Assembly (NCBI GenBank): GCA_027574665.1
Contig: CM050662.1
Location: forward strand, 6,478,501-6,542,500
Direction: 5' to 3'
DNA from: Rhynochetos jubatus
Taxonomy: Eukaryota; Chordata; Aves; Eurypygiformes; Rhynochetidae
Length of the DNA stretch: 64,000 nucleotides
Made by a program: the position numbers and the translations under genes. The notes under the pieces are model-generated. The model saw nothing but the letters and a program-made list of their open reading frames with translations. It was not told where the DNA came from and did no database searches. Shown piece by piece: positions 34,400-45,200 of this stretch (positions are counted from its first letter, which is position 1; the number at the start of each line of letters is the position of its first letter).

Positions 34400-36600
34400 G
34401 ACTTCTGGGTGTGGTTCTTCCCGTTAGCATGATAAATTGCTGTGATACTTGATGCTGGGGGGTTGTTGCATAACATTTCCTACTAACGAAACACGGCTGG
34501 TGTGGGTTTCATCCCTCCTTTAGTAAAAGCCTGTACTTCACAGTTGTTAGCTTCAGTTCCTGGTTTTAAAAATATTTGGTGGTGTAGATAGTGTCAGTTT
34601 TGCAGTCTTGCTGTAAAAAGCACGCTGTGGAGCTTTTGCCTTCCCCATTAACTTGAGAGCACACGTGGATTCACACACACAGGTGACTCGGTGCTATTTT
34701 CCTGTTGAAATACTTCATGTATGAACTGCGTGTTGTATATAAACTGCAGTTACTCCTCTGTTGGAGCTGTTTATTGCTTGGTTGGGAAAAGCCAAATTGC
34801 ATTGTCCTGAAGCTGTGCTGGGTGGATGCTGGACGGGCCGGAAGTCAGGAATGAAGGCTGTGCCATGTGCCACACCAGCATGCTGGCAGTGCATCTGGTG
34901 ACAATCTTGCTGTGTCAGACTGTTGTTCAGGGTTCGCTGTACAAACATTTTAGCCCTCCAAACTACAGATCTTTGCTTTAAGCTGCCAAGAACGAAACGC
35001 TGAGAACTCCACTGTGTTGTGTCTCCGTTGAGCCTGGCAAAGAGGAGCTCTGCACTGCAGTGATTCTGTTTACGTGGGGTAAATGAGCTGGTGGTAAGAA
35101 AGACAAGATCCTTTACCATTTAATGGGGTGTTGACTTGTTTGTCTTGCCATTTTTTTTAGTCCAGAAATACCTCTTTGAGCGAACCATAGTAGCCTTTTG
35201 TGGAAGCTGGTTTGCATTTCAGCGGAGGTCCTTACCGGCTTCCCAGGGCAGCCTGCATGCAGGCGCAGCGGGTGGGGAAGGCTGCACGAGCATCGCTTAG
35301 TGCTGTCTTATCTGTGGATCCGAAGAAAAGAAAATGGAAAGTTTGTGAAACATGACGACTTCTTACTGTCAGACAATTCAGCCAGCTGTATTTGAATGTT
35401 TATTGGACTCTGACATGCAAACCTCTATTAATACTTGTAACTTTGCTCTTTTTAGATCTATGGATTAAAAATTAAGCTTGCCTTTTGTCCCAGAACGACC
35501 CCCCTGCTCTAAAGGCACGTCTGTCCATCAGCAGATGTTTGGTAAGTATAGCAGCTGTGCCCTTTCAGGCTACAGCAGGAGGAAGTCGTAGGGGTCACCT
35601 TGTGCACAGCACCTGGGTGGTGCCGGGGTGCTTGACAACGCTCTCCTGCCCCCAGACTGGAGGGAGCAGGGAGAGCACCGCTCCCCGGGGACGCAGCACG
35701 GCTCTGATGCACCGTGTCTCCCTTGGGGAGGTGCATCGCCAGGGCCACTGAGCAATGGGTGCTGCCCCGTGTCCGCAGGCAGGACGGGGAGAGAGTTGTG
35801 CAACCTGCAATGTCATTGAGTTAATTGGTCACTGGTGGCTCCTCTCTAACCTTACGGGGTTGGGGACAAATTGCCTCCAGGAGGCTGCAGTAGGGCCCTG
35901 GCAGCTGGATGGAGGAAGGGAAATGATGTGAGTAGCTGTGCTGTGGCAGAGCCATAAAGAGCTACAGAAGAAGTAACGTGACCTTTCTGTAAGTAAAAAT
36001 TTCCAAGGACACAACAAAGCTCTTCAGTTCCTGAGGGGGCCCTTCTTGGGAAGGACATAAGGCTGTGCCATACAGAAAGGAAATGTGGGTGCTGGGAGTG
36101 CTTAAGGTCTTGGAATCAAGTTTGAATTGATGTGTAACTTGGCAATTTTTTAACGTGGGGACAGAGTTCTGTGGGGTACAAACACTTTACCTTCTCAGCC
36201 CCTTGGATTCTGGCTGAGCAGTGTTGACACAAGCTTTTGGCCATGGTTTATTGCAGCATTCTGCATTGGTTTTTACATAATTTCACAGGAGATTTACATA
36301 TCATTTCTCTACCCTAAACCAGCTTACGCATTGGAGCGATGACTAGAGGAAGTGTTCTATCGGATTTTTGCATGATGAAACCCAAAAAAAGGAGGGATCC
36401 AAAACAGCAGTGTGTTTCTTGCAGATGATAAAATACTTTCCATCAGCTGAAGGGGAAGAAATACAAAGGCAGAGGAAAGTTTCATAGCGAGACTCCAGAC
36501 TCTTCAAGGCCTGAAAGGTAGAGGGCCTACAGCCCAATGGTTTCAAGGCAGAGTAAGCACCTAAGGAATTACTTGCAAATTAAATTGAGTAGTTTCTGTA
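34400..36600. other. Intergenic sequence downstream of PANK3
   Basis: Unique sequence of moderate GC. Open frames such as 34715-35119 (minus, 134 codons) and those at 35.5-35.8 kb resemble nothing I know. No RNA gene seen. Confidence 0.5.
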
Positions 36601-36604
36601 CTGG

Positions 36605-37070
36605 TTGTCAATAGCACTTTGAATCTGGTTGTTCAGCCAATTTTCCATCTACCCTGTTGTCCATCTATTCACTCTGTATTTCACCCCTTTGGCTCTACGT
36701 TAACTGCGAGAGGTGACGTCAAAACCTTGCTAAAGCCAGTATAACCAGCATGTGATGCTCCTCCGTTACCTGCAGAGTCAGTCCTCACAGGAAGCTACTG
36801 GATGCATGAGGTACACGCTGCCCTTGGTAAGGCCGTGCTGTTCCTGGTCCCTGCCTTTTGCTTTCTGTGCCTGGATGTGTCTTACAGTGAAACTTGCCCC
36901 ATAGCCTTCCTGGGCACTGGGGTGAGGCTGGCCAGCCTGTAGTACCCCACACACCTTCCTGAGGGTAGGTGTGACGTTTGCCTTTCTTCTGCCATTAGGA
37001 ATCTTCCTTGGTGGCCAGGACCTGCCAGAGGTCAGCTTCGTCCTTGTCCTCAGACAGAGCCTGTCTTGGT
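36605..37070 (-). mobile_element. Old CR1 LINE ORF2 fragment (sense -)
   Basis: The + strand shows, in order, degraded versions of CR1 reverse-transcriptase-region blocks in reverse complement: 'ttcagccaattttccatcta' with '...gtccatctattc', 'gtcaaaaccttgctaaagcc', 'aaggccgtgctgttcctgg', 'ggggtgaggctggccagcct' with 'gtagtacccc', and 'gtaggtgtgacgtttgcctt' with 'ggaatcttccttggtggcca'. The order and spacing fit CR1 ORF2. Many changes and small gaps imply an old copy. Both ends are approximate; the 3' end of the element is not present. Confidence 0.7.
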
Positions 37071-37079
37071 CCCAGTGTT

Positions 37080-40000
37080 CCCAGCCAGCTCCAGGGCTCC
37101 TTAACCGTTTTCCTCTCCAATGGGGAATGCCTCCCTCCCACCACTTCTGCTCCTGGGCTCCAGGAGCTGCGAGCCTGAGGGCAGACCTTCAGAGGGAGAA
37201 CCTGAGGCAAAGAAGGTACTGAGTACCGTAGCCTTTTCTGTCCCTTGCTACCACAGATCGCAGGGGGTCCATAGAAGGACACCAGGAGATCGGGGTGAGG
37301 TGTATCAAGGCTAACAGCCTTCAGTTTTGGCCAGAGGCTGGTGGCAGCAGAGGAACGCAAGCCTGGAGGCAAGCAGGGGAGCATGTGTTGCTAGCAAGGG
37401 AATGCAAGGAGAGGTGCTTTGCAAGTAAATGTGAAAAGCTGATACCCAAATGGGTGGCATTAGGGGAGTGAGGTGTCACTGCAGGACCTGGCTGCAAACT
37501 GCTGCTTCTAAAGAACAATCAAAGTCAGTGCTAGTTGTTAACTCCAGAAGTGATGTCATCTGCAGTATTTGACTTTGTTTTGAGGTTACAGCCGCTCCCT
37601 TATTGCTTTTCTGTAAAGACCAATTTATTACAGCTTATCACTTCACTTGAATTCCCTGGTAAGGTCCTGCCAGAGGTCATGCATAGCTACAGCCCACTCA
37701 TGGCAACAGGAGCCAGAGCATTCTCCATTATCTCAGTTGGGGTAGACGCGCCTCTTTCCAGGACAATCCCTAGCAGTCCTGTCACCTACCTGTCTGCAAA
37801 TTTTCTTACTAGAAAGGATGGTTTGTTTCACCATTGCAGGATGATGGATGCACTGGAGAAGTGAAAGCTCTTCTAGGGGGAAGTTGAGAGGCTTTGCGCG
37901 GTTCTGCATGTGATTTCCGTGGAGTTACATTTCACTTAAAGAACATTCTACAATGGGAGAGTCTGATGTAAAATCTTAACCTACATCTGCAGGTTTGAGG
38001 CTACTTATTAGCCTGGAGACCAGCTTGCCATGTGAGTAGTACCCCTTTTCCGAAGGGGCTGTATAAAACCTGTAAAAGGTGGTGAGTCTTTCACAACCCG
38101 GATGCGCCCAGATATGCAAATTATCTGACGTAATCTGTTTATGTACTTTTTATATCACAGGCTTTCGCTTCTTCGCTGTCTGTGGAGAGTTACTGATGTC
38201 ATTTGATATTAGACAGCATGATTTCCCAAGGAATGTGCAGGAAGTACAGGGATTTTCGTAAGTAATTTAAAACTAAGAGGGAAAGGCAGTACTTCTGAAG
38301 AGAGACATTTCAGGTCACTGTTGCAGACCTGCAGGCAGGGTGTGGGGGATGTTGAATTGCTGCTTTCTGCCGGCTCTGGGACTTGTGACAAGGTTAGTGC
38401 TGGACAACACGACCCTGCTCGTGGATGCCTCCTTTCCTTCCTCCCACCAATACGTTGCTGTTAGTCATTTGTCCCTGGTGAAACAGAGGTTTTAGTCAAG
38501 GATTTACCTGTCACAAAAAGCACATGGCTGAGCTAATGGTGTGCACAAAGACCCCAAGAGTAAAGCACATGTGTTCTTACTGGAAAGGATAGGGAGGGGG
38601 AAATCTACAACCCAAACAAACAAAAAACCACGGACAGCAAGACTGTGTTGTGTAAGTTGGTCCCAGGGGAATTGCAAGTGTCCAAAATCTAATAACCTGA
38701 TGTCTCTTTTGGCCATTAATTTATTTTTAAATGGCATTTGATTCGTCTTTCAGTTTGGGGTATTTAATGGCAGCCAGTTTTTAGGAGAGCCACCATCCCC
38801 CCTCCAGGGGAAACCAGTCTGCTTTACATTACCTGCTTGCTCTTCCCAAATTCCTGCTCTCACAGGTGTTGCCGTGGGTGACTCGCAGGTGCCCACAGGT
38901 CCTGCACTAGGCTGAGGCTTAACATCCGTCACTGAGCTACCAGGAAAGGGGGTGAATTTCGAGGCTGTGAGAGCTTTGCTTATGAACTTACAAATGGATC
39001 GGTTCAGCAGCCGTGCAGCCTCTCCAGCCCCTGCTTGCACAAGGTGTAGAGTTGGCACCTGGAGGTTGTAGCTGTTTCAGCTTTTCTCAATTTGTCTGTT
39101 ACTACTTTGGAGTTAACACCCTGGCGCTTTTTGGATATCTGTCTGCTCAAACTGAGACCTCCGTGAGGCAGGAACACACTTCACACCTCCACTTCTCACA
39201 TCCTTTGAGGTTTAGCATTTGATTCTGATTCCGCAGGAGATATGACGACATGGAGAACGATGGAGTAAAAAAACCTTCAGATATTAAGTTCTGCCACGGG
39301 ACAGTTTTACAAAAATCAGTTCCAGCTTCCACCAGGAATGTATTATAGATGTTATAAGTGTCTTTCACACCAAATACTGCTGTTCTTTGCTCCGACAGGG
39401 TGAGAATGGGGCCTCTGGGGACCTGATAAAATGTGTGTGATGTCAGGTTCCCCGCTTTCGGCTGCTCTTCTCCCATATCTGGCACAAGGAGCGGGGGCAG
39501 AGAGGTGCCAGCGTAAACATCGCGTGCCAGCCCAGGAGAGGAGCTTTAGGCAAACATTGTGGGAGGCTCCGTTGGCACACAGATACGGTTACAAAACCTC
39601 CACAGCACGTTCCAGCCTGGGACATTAATGCAGTATTGATTTTAAGCTGTTTGGTGACAGTCACTGGCTGCGGTTGTGCTCTGTGTCCGTTTCCTCTGGA
39701 TCAACTAACAAACCCAAATTAACCCTGCACCAAAATAACAGCTCGTTTCGCCCCCGTGGCTCTGTGGGGCTGCCTCGGTGTGCCTGTTCCCCCAGCTACA
39801 GCGGGGTACAGCTGCTCAGGGTGGGATTCCCCCCCTGCCAGTGACACTGGAGGCTCACCCTCGGTGGTTTTGTGTCATATTTTCCTTTAACTTCTTCAGC
39901 CTTTATGAAATCTGGAACTGAAGTCTCTCCTCTTGAGTCTTCCCTGTGTTCTCCATGTGTCTTTCTTAGTTTTCCAGAACTAGCAGCAGCTTGGATGGGA

Positions 40001-40310
40001 AGAGAAATGTTTCTGAGTCTTCACTGATCTGTTTTCTTTAACCTTTCCAGTGTTAGCGATGGATCTTAGCTCAGACGGACGCTCCGTGGCAGTGGATGGG
40101 ATGCAGCATCCTGTTCTTCCGCGCACAAATGCAACCTCCTCAACTGCTTTGAAACCAACGGAGCGGCGATTCTGGGCTTGGACCGCTGCCCCAAGTGCCG
40201 CAGTGAGCTTACCTGCTCTTTAACGTGTGCATCCCATAGATACATAATGCTTATATGGGGGGAGGGTGTTTGCGAGGTGAATTCTGGAGCCCGAGCTTGG
40301 CCCTTACTCG
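37080..40310. other. Intergenic sequence, no gene recognised
   Basis: Ordinary unique sequence with short unrecognised open frames. It contains no tRNA, miRNA-like hairpin or repeat that I could identify. Confidence 0.5.
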
Positions 40311-40574
40311 GGGCGCTTTGTGCAGAGCGCTCCCCGCGCTGCGATAGCGCGGTGGGTGCGAGCAGCCTCGCGTGCCCGGGCGGGGCAGGAGCTGCCCCGG
40401 TGCTCTGAGCATCCTCCCTGGCCGCCCCGTTGGGGCTGCTGCCGGCCGGGCAACCGGGGGGACCGGCGACGGGGGAACGGGGGGGGTGGGCGGCAGGTCA
40501 CGCGCCCTGTGGAGTGATGGGTGCTGCGCTCTGTGGGGACGCTCAGGTAACGCGTGTGCGCCCACTGCTCCCGT

Positions 40575-40646
40575 TCCTCGTTAGTATAGTGGTGAGTATC
40601 CCCGCCTGTCACGCGGGAGACCGGGGTTCGATTCCCCGACGGGGAG
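40575..40646 (+). tRNA. tRNA-Asp (GTC)
   Basis: A complete 72-bp tRNA. The acceptor stem pairs tcctcgt with the terminal acggggag region, allowing a G-U pair. The D-arm region ttagtatagtgg carries the A box, the anticodon stem is cccgc/gcggg with anticodon GTC at 40608-40610, and the T-arm region ggttcgattcc is a perfect B box. A Pol III terminator T5 follows at 40657-40661. There is no intron and no encoded CCA, as normal in eukaryotes. In my reading it is essentially identical to the human nuclear tRNA-Asp-GTC sequence, so it is likely functional and not a SINE relic. Confidence 0.97.
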
Positions 40647-40656
40647 ATTGCGATGC

Positions 40657-40661
40657 TTTTT
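40657..40661 (+). terminator. Pol III terminator of tRNA-Asp
   Basis: A run of five T's 11 bases after the tRNA 3' end, a standard RNA polymerase III stop. Confidence 0.85.
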
Positions 40662-41581
40662 GGTGGTCGGTGTTTGTTTATCGTGGGATCGTTTGGGTTG
40701 GAAGAAGGGGCTGCCGGGCTGTGCGCTGGGGGCTGCCGGCATCCACCTGCTAATCCCACCGCCTCCTCGAGGGTTTTCTTGCTTTTTCTCGAGCTGTCAT
40801 CGCGCGTGGGACCGGAGACGTGGAACTGAAACTGCCGATCTGTGCTGGGTCAGGGGCAGGACCCGCTGGGGTCTCTGCAGCACATGCCCCTCCAGTCACA
40901 GACTTGGAAAACGACTGTAGTAATTCTCAGGGAGAATTCTTAAACATCTTGTGCAGAAAGAACACTTAAACGTAACCTTCTTGAGGAGCAAGAGGTTGTG
41001 TGGTCGATCGTCCTGCTCCAAGCGATGTGTTGGGAACAGGGGTCACCGCTGTCACCCCCGGCCTGGGGCTTCTCCCTGAACGCTTGTATGTCCCTCACCT
41101 GCATTTGCAGAGGTTTACGTAGCTCTTCTGGCGCAAGGAGATCCAAACCTGCGTTGGTCCCCACGTTGGTGACCATCGGTCAGCTTGTGCCACTCTCTCC
41201 TGGAAGCGGTGGTGGGCGGGGGGTGACCCTGGCAGACCAAAGCCACTGAAGAAGCGAACCTACCTCAGCTCAGTCCTGATGTTGTTGTCAAATATATGTG
41301 CTAAGTTTTGTTAAATCATGTTTTACCTGACCCAGCTGGTACTCAGGGAACACCTGCTCGATCTGGGAGCGCTTCTACGGACACCGGGGTTTGGGGCATC
41401 CCCCACCCCGGAGCCCACCACAGGCGAGGGCACAGGGGTGCTGTGCCCCGGGGGAACCTCCACCAGGGTCACGGGGAGAGCAGCAGCCCATGCTCATTAA
41501 CAGTCCTGCTCCCGAGCACGCAGTCTGAAACCCAAAGTGACTTAAAGAGGGGCGTCTGCTCTTCAGAGAAGCTCACGGGAT

Positions 41582-42240
41582 GCGTGAGTGAGCACGGTGT
41601 GCGGTGCTGCTGCGGGATGTGAGTGAGCATGGTGTGCGGTGCTGCTGTGGGATGTGAGTGTGAGCACGGTGTGTGCTGCTGTGGGATGTGAGTGAGCACG
41701 GTGTGCGGTGCTGCTGCGGGATGTGAGTGAGCATGGTGTGCGGTGCTGCTGTGGGATGTGAGTGTGAGCACGGTGTGTGCTGCTGTGGGATGTGAGTGAG
41801 CATGGTGTGCGGTGCTGCTGCGGGATGTGAGTGAGCATGGTGTGCGGTGCTGCTGCGGGATGTGAGTGTGAGCACGGTGTGTGCTGCTGTGGGATGTGAG
41901 TGAGCACGGTGTGCGGTGCTGCTGCGGGATGTGAGTGAGCATGGTGTGCGGTGCTGCTGCGGGATGTGAGTGTGAGCACGGTGTGTGGTGCTGCTGCGGG
42001 ATGTGAGTGTGAGCACGGTGTGTGCTGCTGCGGGATGTGAGTGTGAGCACGGTGTGTGCTGCTGCGGGATGTGAGTGAGCACGGTGTGCGGTGCTGCTGC
42101 TGTGGGATGTGAGTGAGCACGGTGTGCGGTGCTGTGGGATGTGAGTGAGCACGGTGTGTGGTGCTGCTGTGGGATGTGAGTGAGCACGGTGTGTGGTGCT
42201 GTTGCTGTGGGATGTGAGTGAGCACGGTGTGTGGTGCTCG
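41582..42240. repeat. 35-bp minisatellite, 19 units, with higher-order pattern
   Basis: The unit is gtgagtgagcacggtgtgcg followed by gtgctgctgcgggat (35 bp). I count 19 units by the agca(c/t)ggtgtg core. In the first half the units follow a three-unit order: agcacgg with cgg, then agcatgg with cgg, then a 34-bp form with gtgagtgtgagcac and lacking one ggtgct step. This gives a period of about 104 bp. The last units are more irregular, with extra or missing gct triplets. The + strand is G/T-rich. Long open frames on the minus strand in all three frames arise because the array lacks stop words; they are not a gene. Confidence 0.97.
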
Positions 42241-42249
42241 TGTTCCTGC

Positions 42250-45200
42250 TGCCGGGGAGATCTGCACAGTATGGGTATATACCAGCAGGGCTGCTCTGGA
42301 GGAAGGGCTCAGCCTTTGCCTCCTGACAGGTGAAACACTGGCGTAGAGATTACCCTTCAGGAACAGCTGCAGCGTTGAAGGCAAAGTTGGGTTTCACGCT
42401 TCGTGGGGTCTCGCGTTTGGGACATGCAGTTTAACATCAAAAAACCTGTGTTAGAACGCGATTTGGTGGCACAGTAGGGCATTCGGTCACTCCTGGCAGT
42501 ATTTGAGTAACACATGGCTGGTCTTTAGTCACTGGATTGTAGGAACTGGAACAGATTGTTCCAGATCAGAGGGTGTCAACAACACAAAAAGAAACGTCAC
42601 GCCTAAAACCATCCTGCCTGGTCACTGCTGCCCACGCTGACGGAAAGTGTTGCTGGAGCAAAAAACATCCCAGCGCTGTTAGAGAGACTTGTTAACAGCT
42701 CTAGCAACAGATATGAAACTGGGCGTGTGGAAATAACACTTGACACACGTTTGAGATACGATTCTAGTTGATAGTATCCTTCATGATTTCATTCCAATGG
42801 CTGCGTTCGCTGAAGAAATACGCGACTGCTGCCCTACCCTCTCCTACTCCCACTCATACAACAGTAGTATGTTACTCGATGGGAGTATCTTTTCCAGGCT
42901 CTAATAACTTTCTTCTCAGCTCTTCACTCCCTGTCTTCAGAGATGTGGTGATCCTCTGGAGCTGTCTATTTTCAGTGTGGTATAGGCTTATAAATGTATC
43001 ATTCTGAGGCTATGAAAACTAAAGCTGGGGGTTTTTTTTTGGCACAATACTGTCCTTCTAGAGAATTTCCTGTGAAACAGAGCACTTCTGTAACCCCGGG
43101 CAATATGGACCTCTCCTTCCTCAAACCCCGTCCTTGGTAGGGTGATGAAGTGAAACTGCTCAAACAACTTTAATGATTCAGGCTTAATACAATTTTCCTT
43201 AAGCCTCTCAATTGTTTCCTCAAAACCTGCCGCTGGTCCTTTTAAGTCATCTGTTGTCACCTCCAGCCCTGGTGCTATTATTAAAGCAGATCTGTGTTCC
43301 TTCACCACAACGTGTCTGTAGCTAATACCTTTCCTTCTAGGGCAGCGGCTCCTGGGTCTCGCCTTCGTGCATCCAGCGGTTCTGGCTAACGCCCGGGTAA
43401 TGCCTCATGGCGGCAGCTGAAGGAAATGCCTCCAGCTGGTGCTTACGTTTAAATGTTTGCACTAGCATGTTCCCACTAGGCTAGCTGAATAGCAAAATAT
43501 TGAGTTCAGTGCACTCTCACTACTTGATGTTTTTATCATTTAAGGCTTCAGACAACTTGTAAATGCTTAAAATAGCGTGAAAATCCCTGTGCTGGCACAG
43601 ACTCCCAGCCTTATTGGAAGGCTGTCTGCTGTTCTCCTGGTGTAGAAGTTTCATATGTTCCACAGAACAATTATGCTAAAGCAGATTTTTAAATAACCAA
43701 ACCTATGTGACAGTTATCATCTAAAAGGAAATCCATAGCTTAGGGGTGTCAGAATAACAAGTTGATTGAAAAATAAGAATTTATGACAACCAGCTGCCCA
43801 TCAAGTAAGTATCCCGCCTTCAGTGGGCTCCTATAATCCCATTGATTCCCACAATTTTTCCACAAAGATGTTAAATGAAACCTTGTCCATCTAAACTACA
43901 AGTAACTCCACTGTTGCCGGGTTCTGTACGTTGGGAACGTAACACGTAACAAGCTGAAAGAATTCCCTGAGCGAAGGAAGGAGGAAGCAGGGAGATGGGC
44001 TGTGGGAAGCAGGTGAGTGTCTGCTCCTGACGGCAGCTCGGCTGCGTGAGCAACAGCTTGTCCTGGCCCAGGGAGACAAACCTTCGCATGTTCATCCTGC
44101 TGGCAGGTCTCTTCATACGGATGGGCTGAGCCCACTCCTCATGTTAGCAGCTCTGGCGCTGGCCTTTCCTGGACTCCATGCCCCAGGCCATGTGCTCACT
44201 GGGGTTTAAGCTAACGTGAGCCTGCCCTTTGCCTCCTGTGAAATGTCTCATCCCTGCAGCGGGACCAGGACCAGGAGGGCTGCGACTGCCGCGGTCAGTA
44301 GCTCGCTGCTCCCTGAAGGTCTTTCACCACTGCCGACAGGGAAGCATGTGTTTCCTTGGCAAGAAATGGAAATGTCAGCAGTGTGTGACAGGCTGCCTCT
44401 TTCTGCCCTTTCTGTGATGGATGTTAGGTCCTACGGCTCCCCACAGGCTCGCTGCTGGTGCCTCCATCCCCTGGTTTGGCATTCAGGCGACAGCATGTGC
44501 TCGCTTGTGTGTTTTGGAAAAGTGAGACACCGAGGGGAGCAGTCGGATGGATGCAGCCCCTGGCCCTCTCCCGCTGAGCAGAGGGTCTGTCCAGAGTATG
44601 GTGAGTGCCAGTGTCCGTGAGAGCCGGTGGCTGGCCGGTCAGGATCACACCTGCAGCGCAGGAGGATGTTGGCTCGTTTCGGAGCAACGAGCTTACAACA
44701 GGTGGCTGAAGTCTTCAGACTGGTTTAACTAAATGTAATTGCTACTTTAATTCCTCCATAATGGCAGTCCTCAGGAGTGACAGCTGACTTACCCAAGAAA
44801 ACACATCTGCCGGTACGTCTCAGTTCTTTAACACAGTGCTGGTTTTCCCTGCCTTGTATAATTAATCCTAGAATCTTGCTTGAACACCCCTCTGCTTTAG
44901 GAGGAAAGAAGCAACCTCCGTGTTACTATTTGAAACGGAAGAGCATGACCAGGTGTAAGAGAGGTGTAGGCTGCTTTTACCACCACGGTATTTGTAAATA
45001 ATGCTGTGGATGACAGATAGCGGGTTTGCTCTTTGCTCCAAGTGTGGACATTAACCAGGGATATCTGATCTCGTTACAACCTCCCTCTGCTAGTGAAGCC
45101 TCTCCCTTGGCGTGGTCTGTTTTGGGAAATGACAGCTTTAGCTGTTAGACTAGGGCTGCCAAGGAAAACTCTTACATTAGTATCTAGCAGTTGAGATGGC

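Larger units (their letters stand above)
40315..40730. promoter_or_regulatory. Small CpG island around the tRNA gene
   Basis: About 400 bp of sharply raised GC and CpG starts at cgctccccgcgctgcgatag and extends past the tRNA gene. The tRNA carries its own promoter (A and B boxes). The island may mark open chromatin at an active Pol III locus, or an unrecognised Pol II start. No matching exon is seen. Confidence 0.6.

Noticed and set aside
41469-42384. Open frames of 204-273 codons on the minus strand
   Set aside because: They are made by the 35-bp minisatellite, whose unit has no stop word in any of the three frames.
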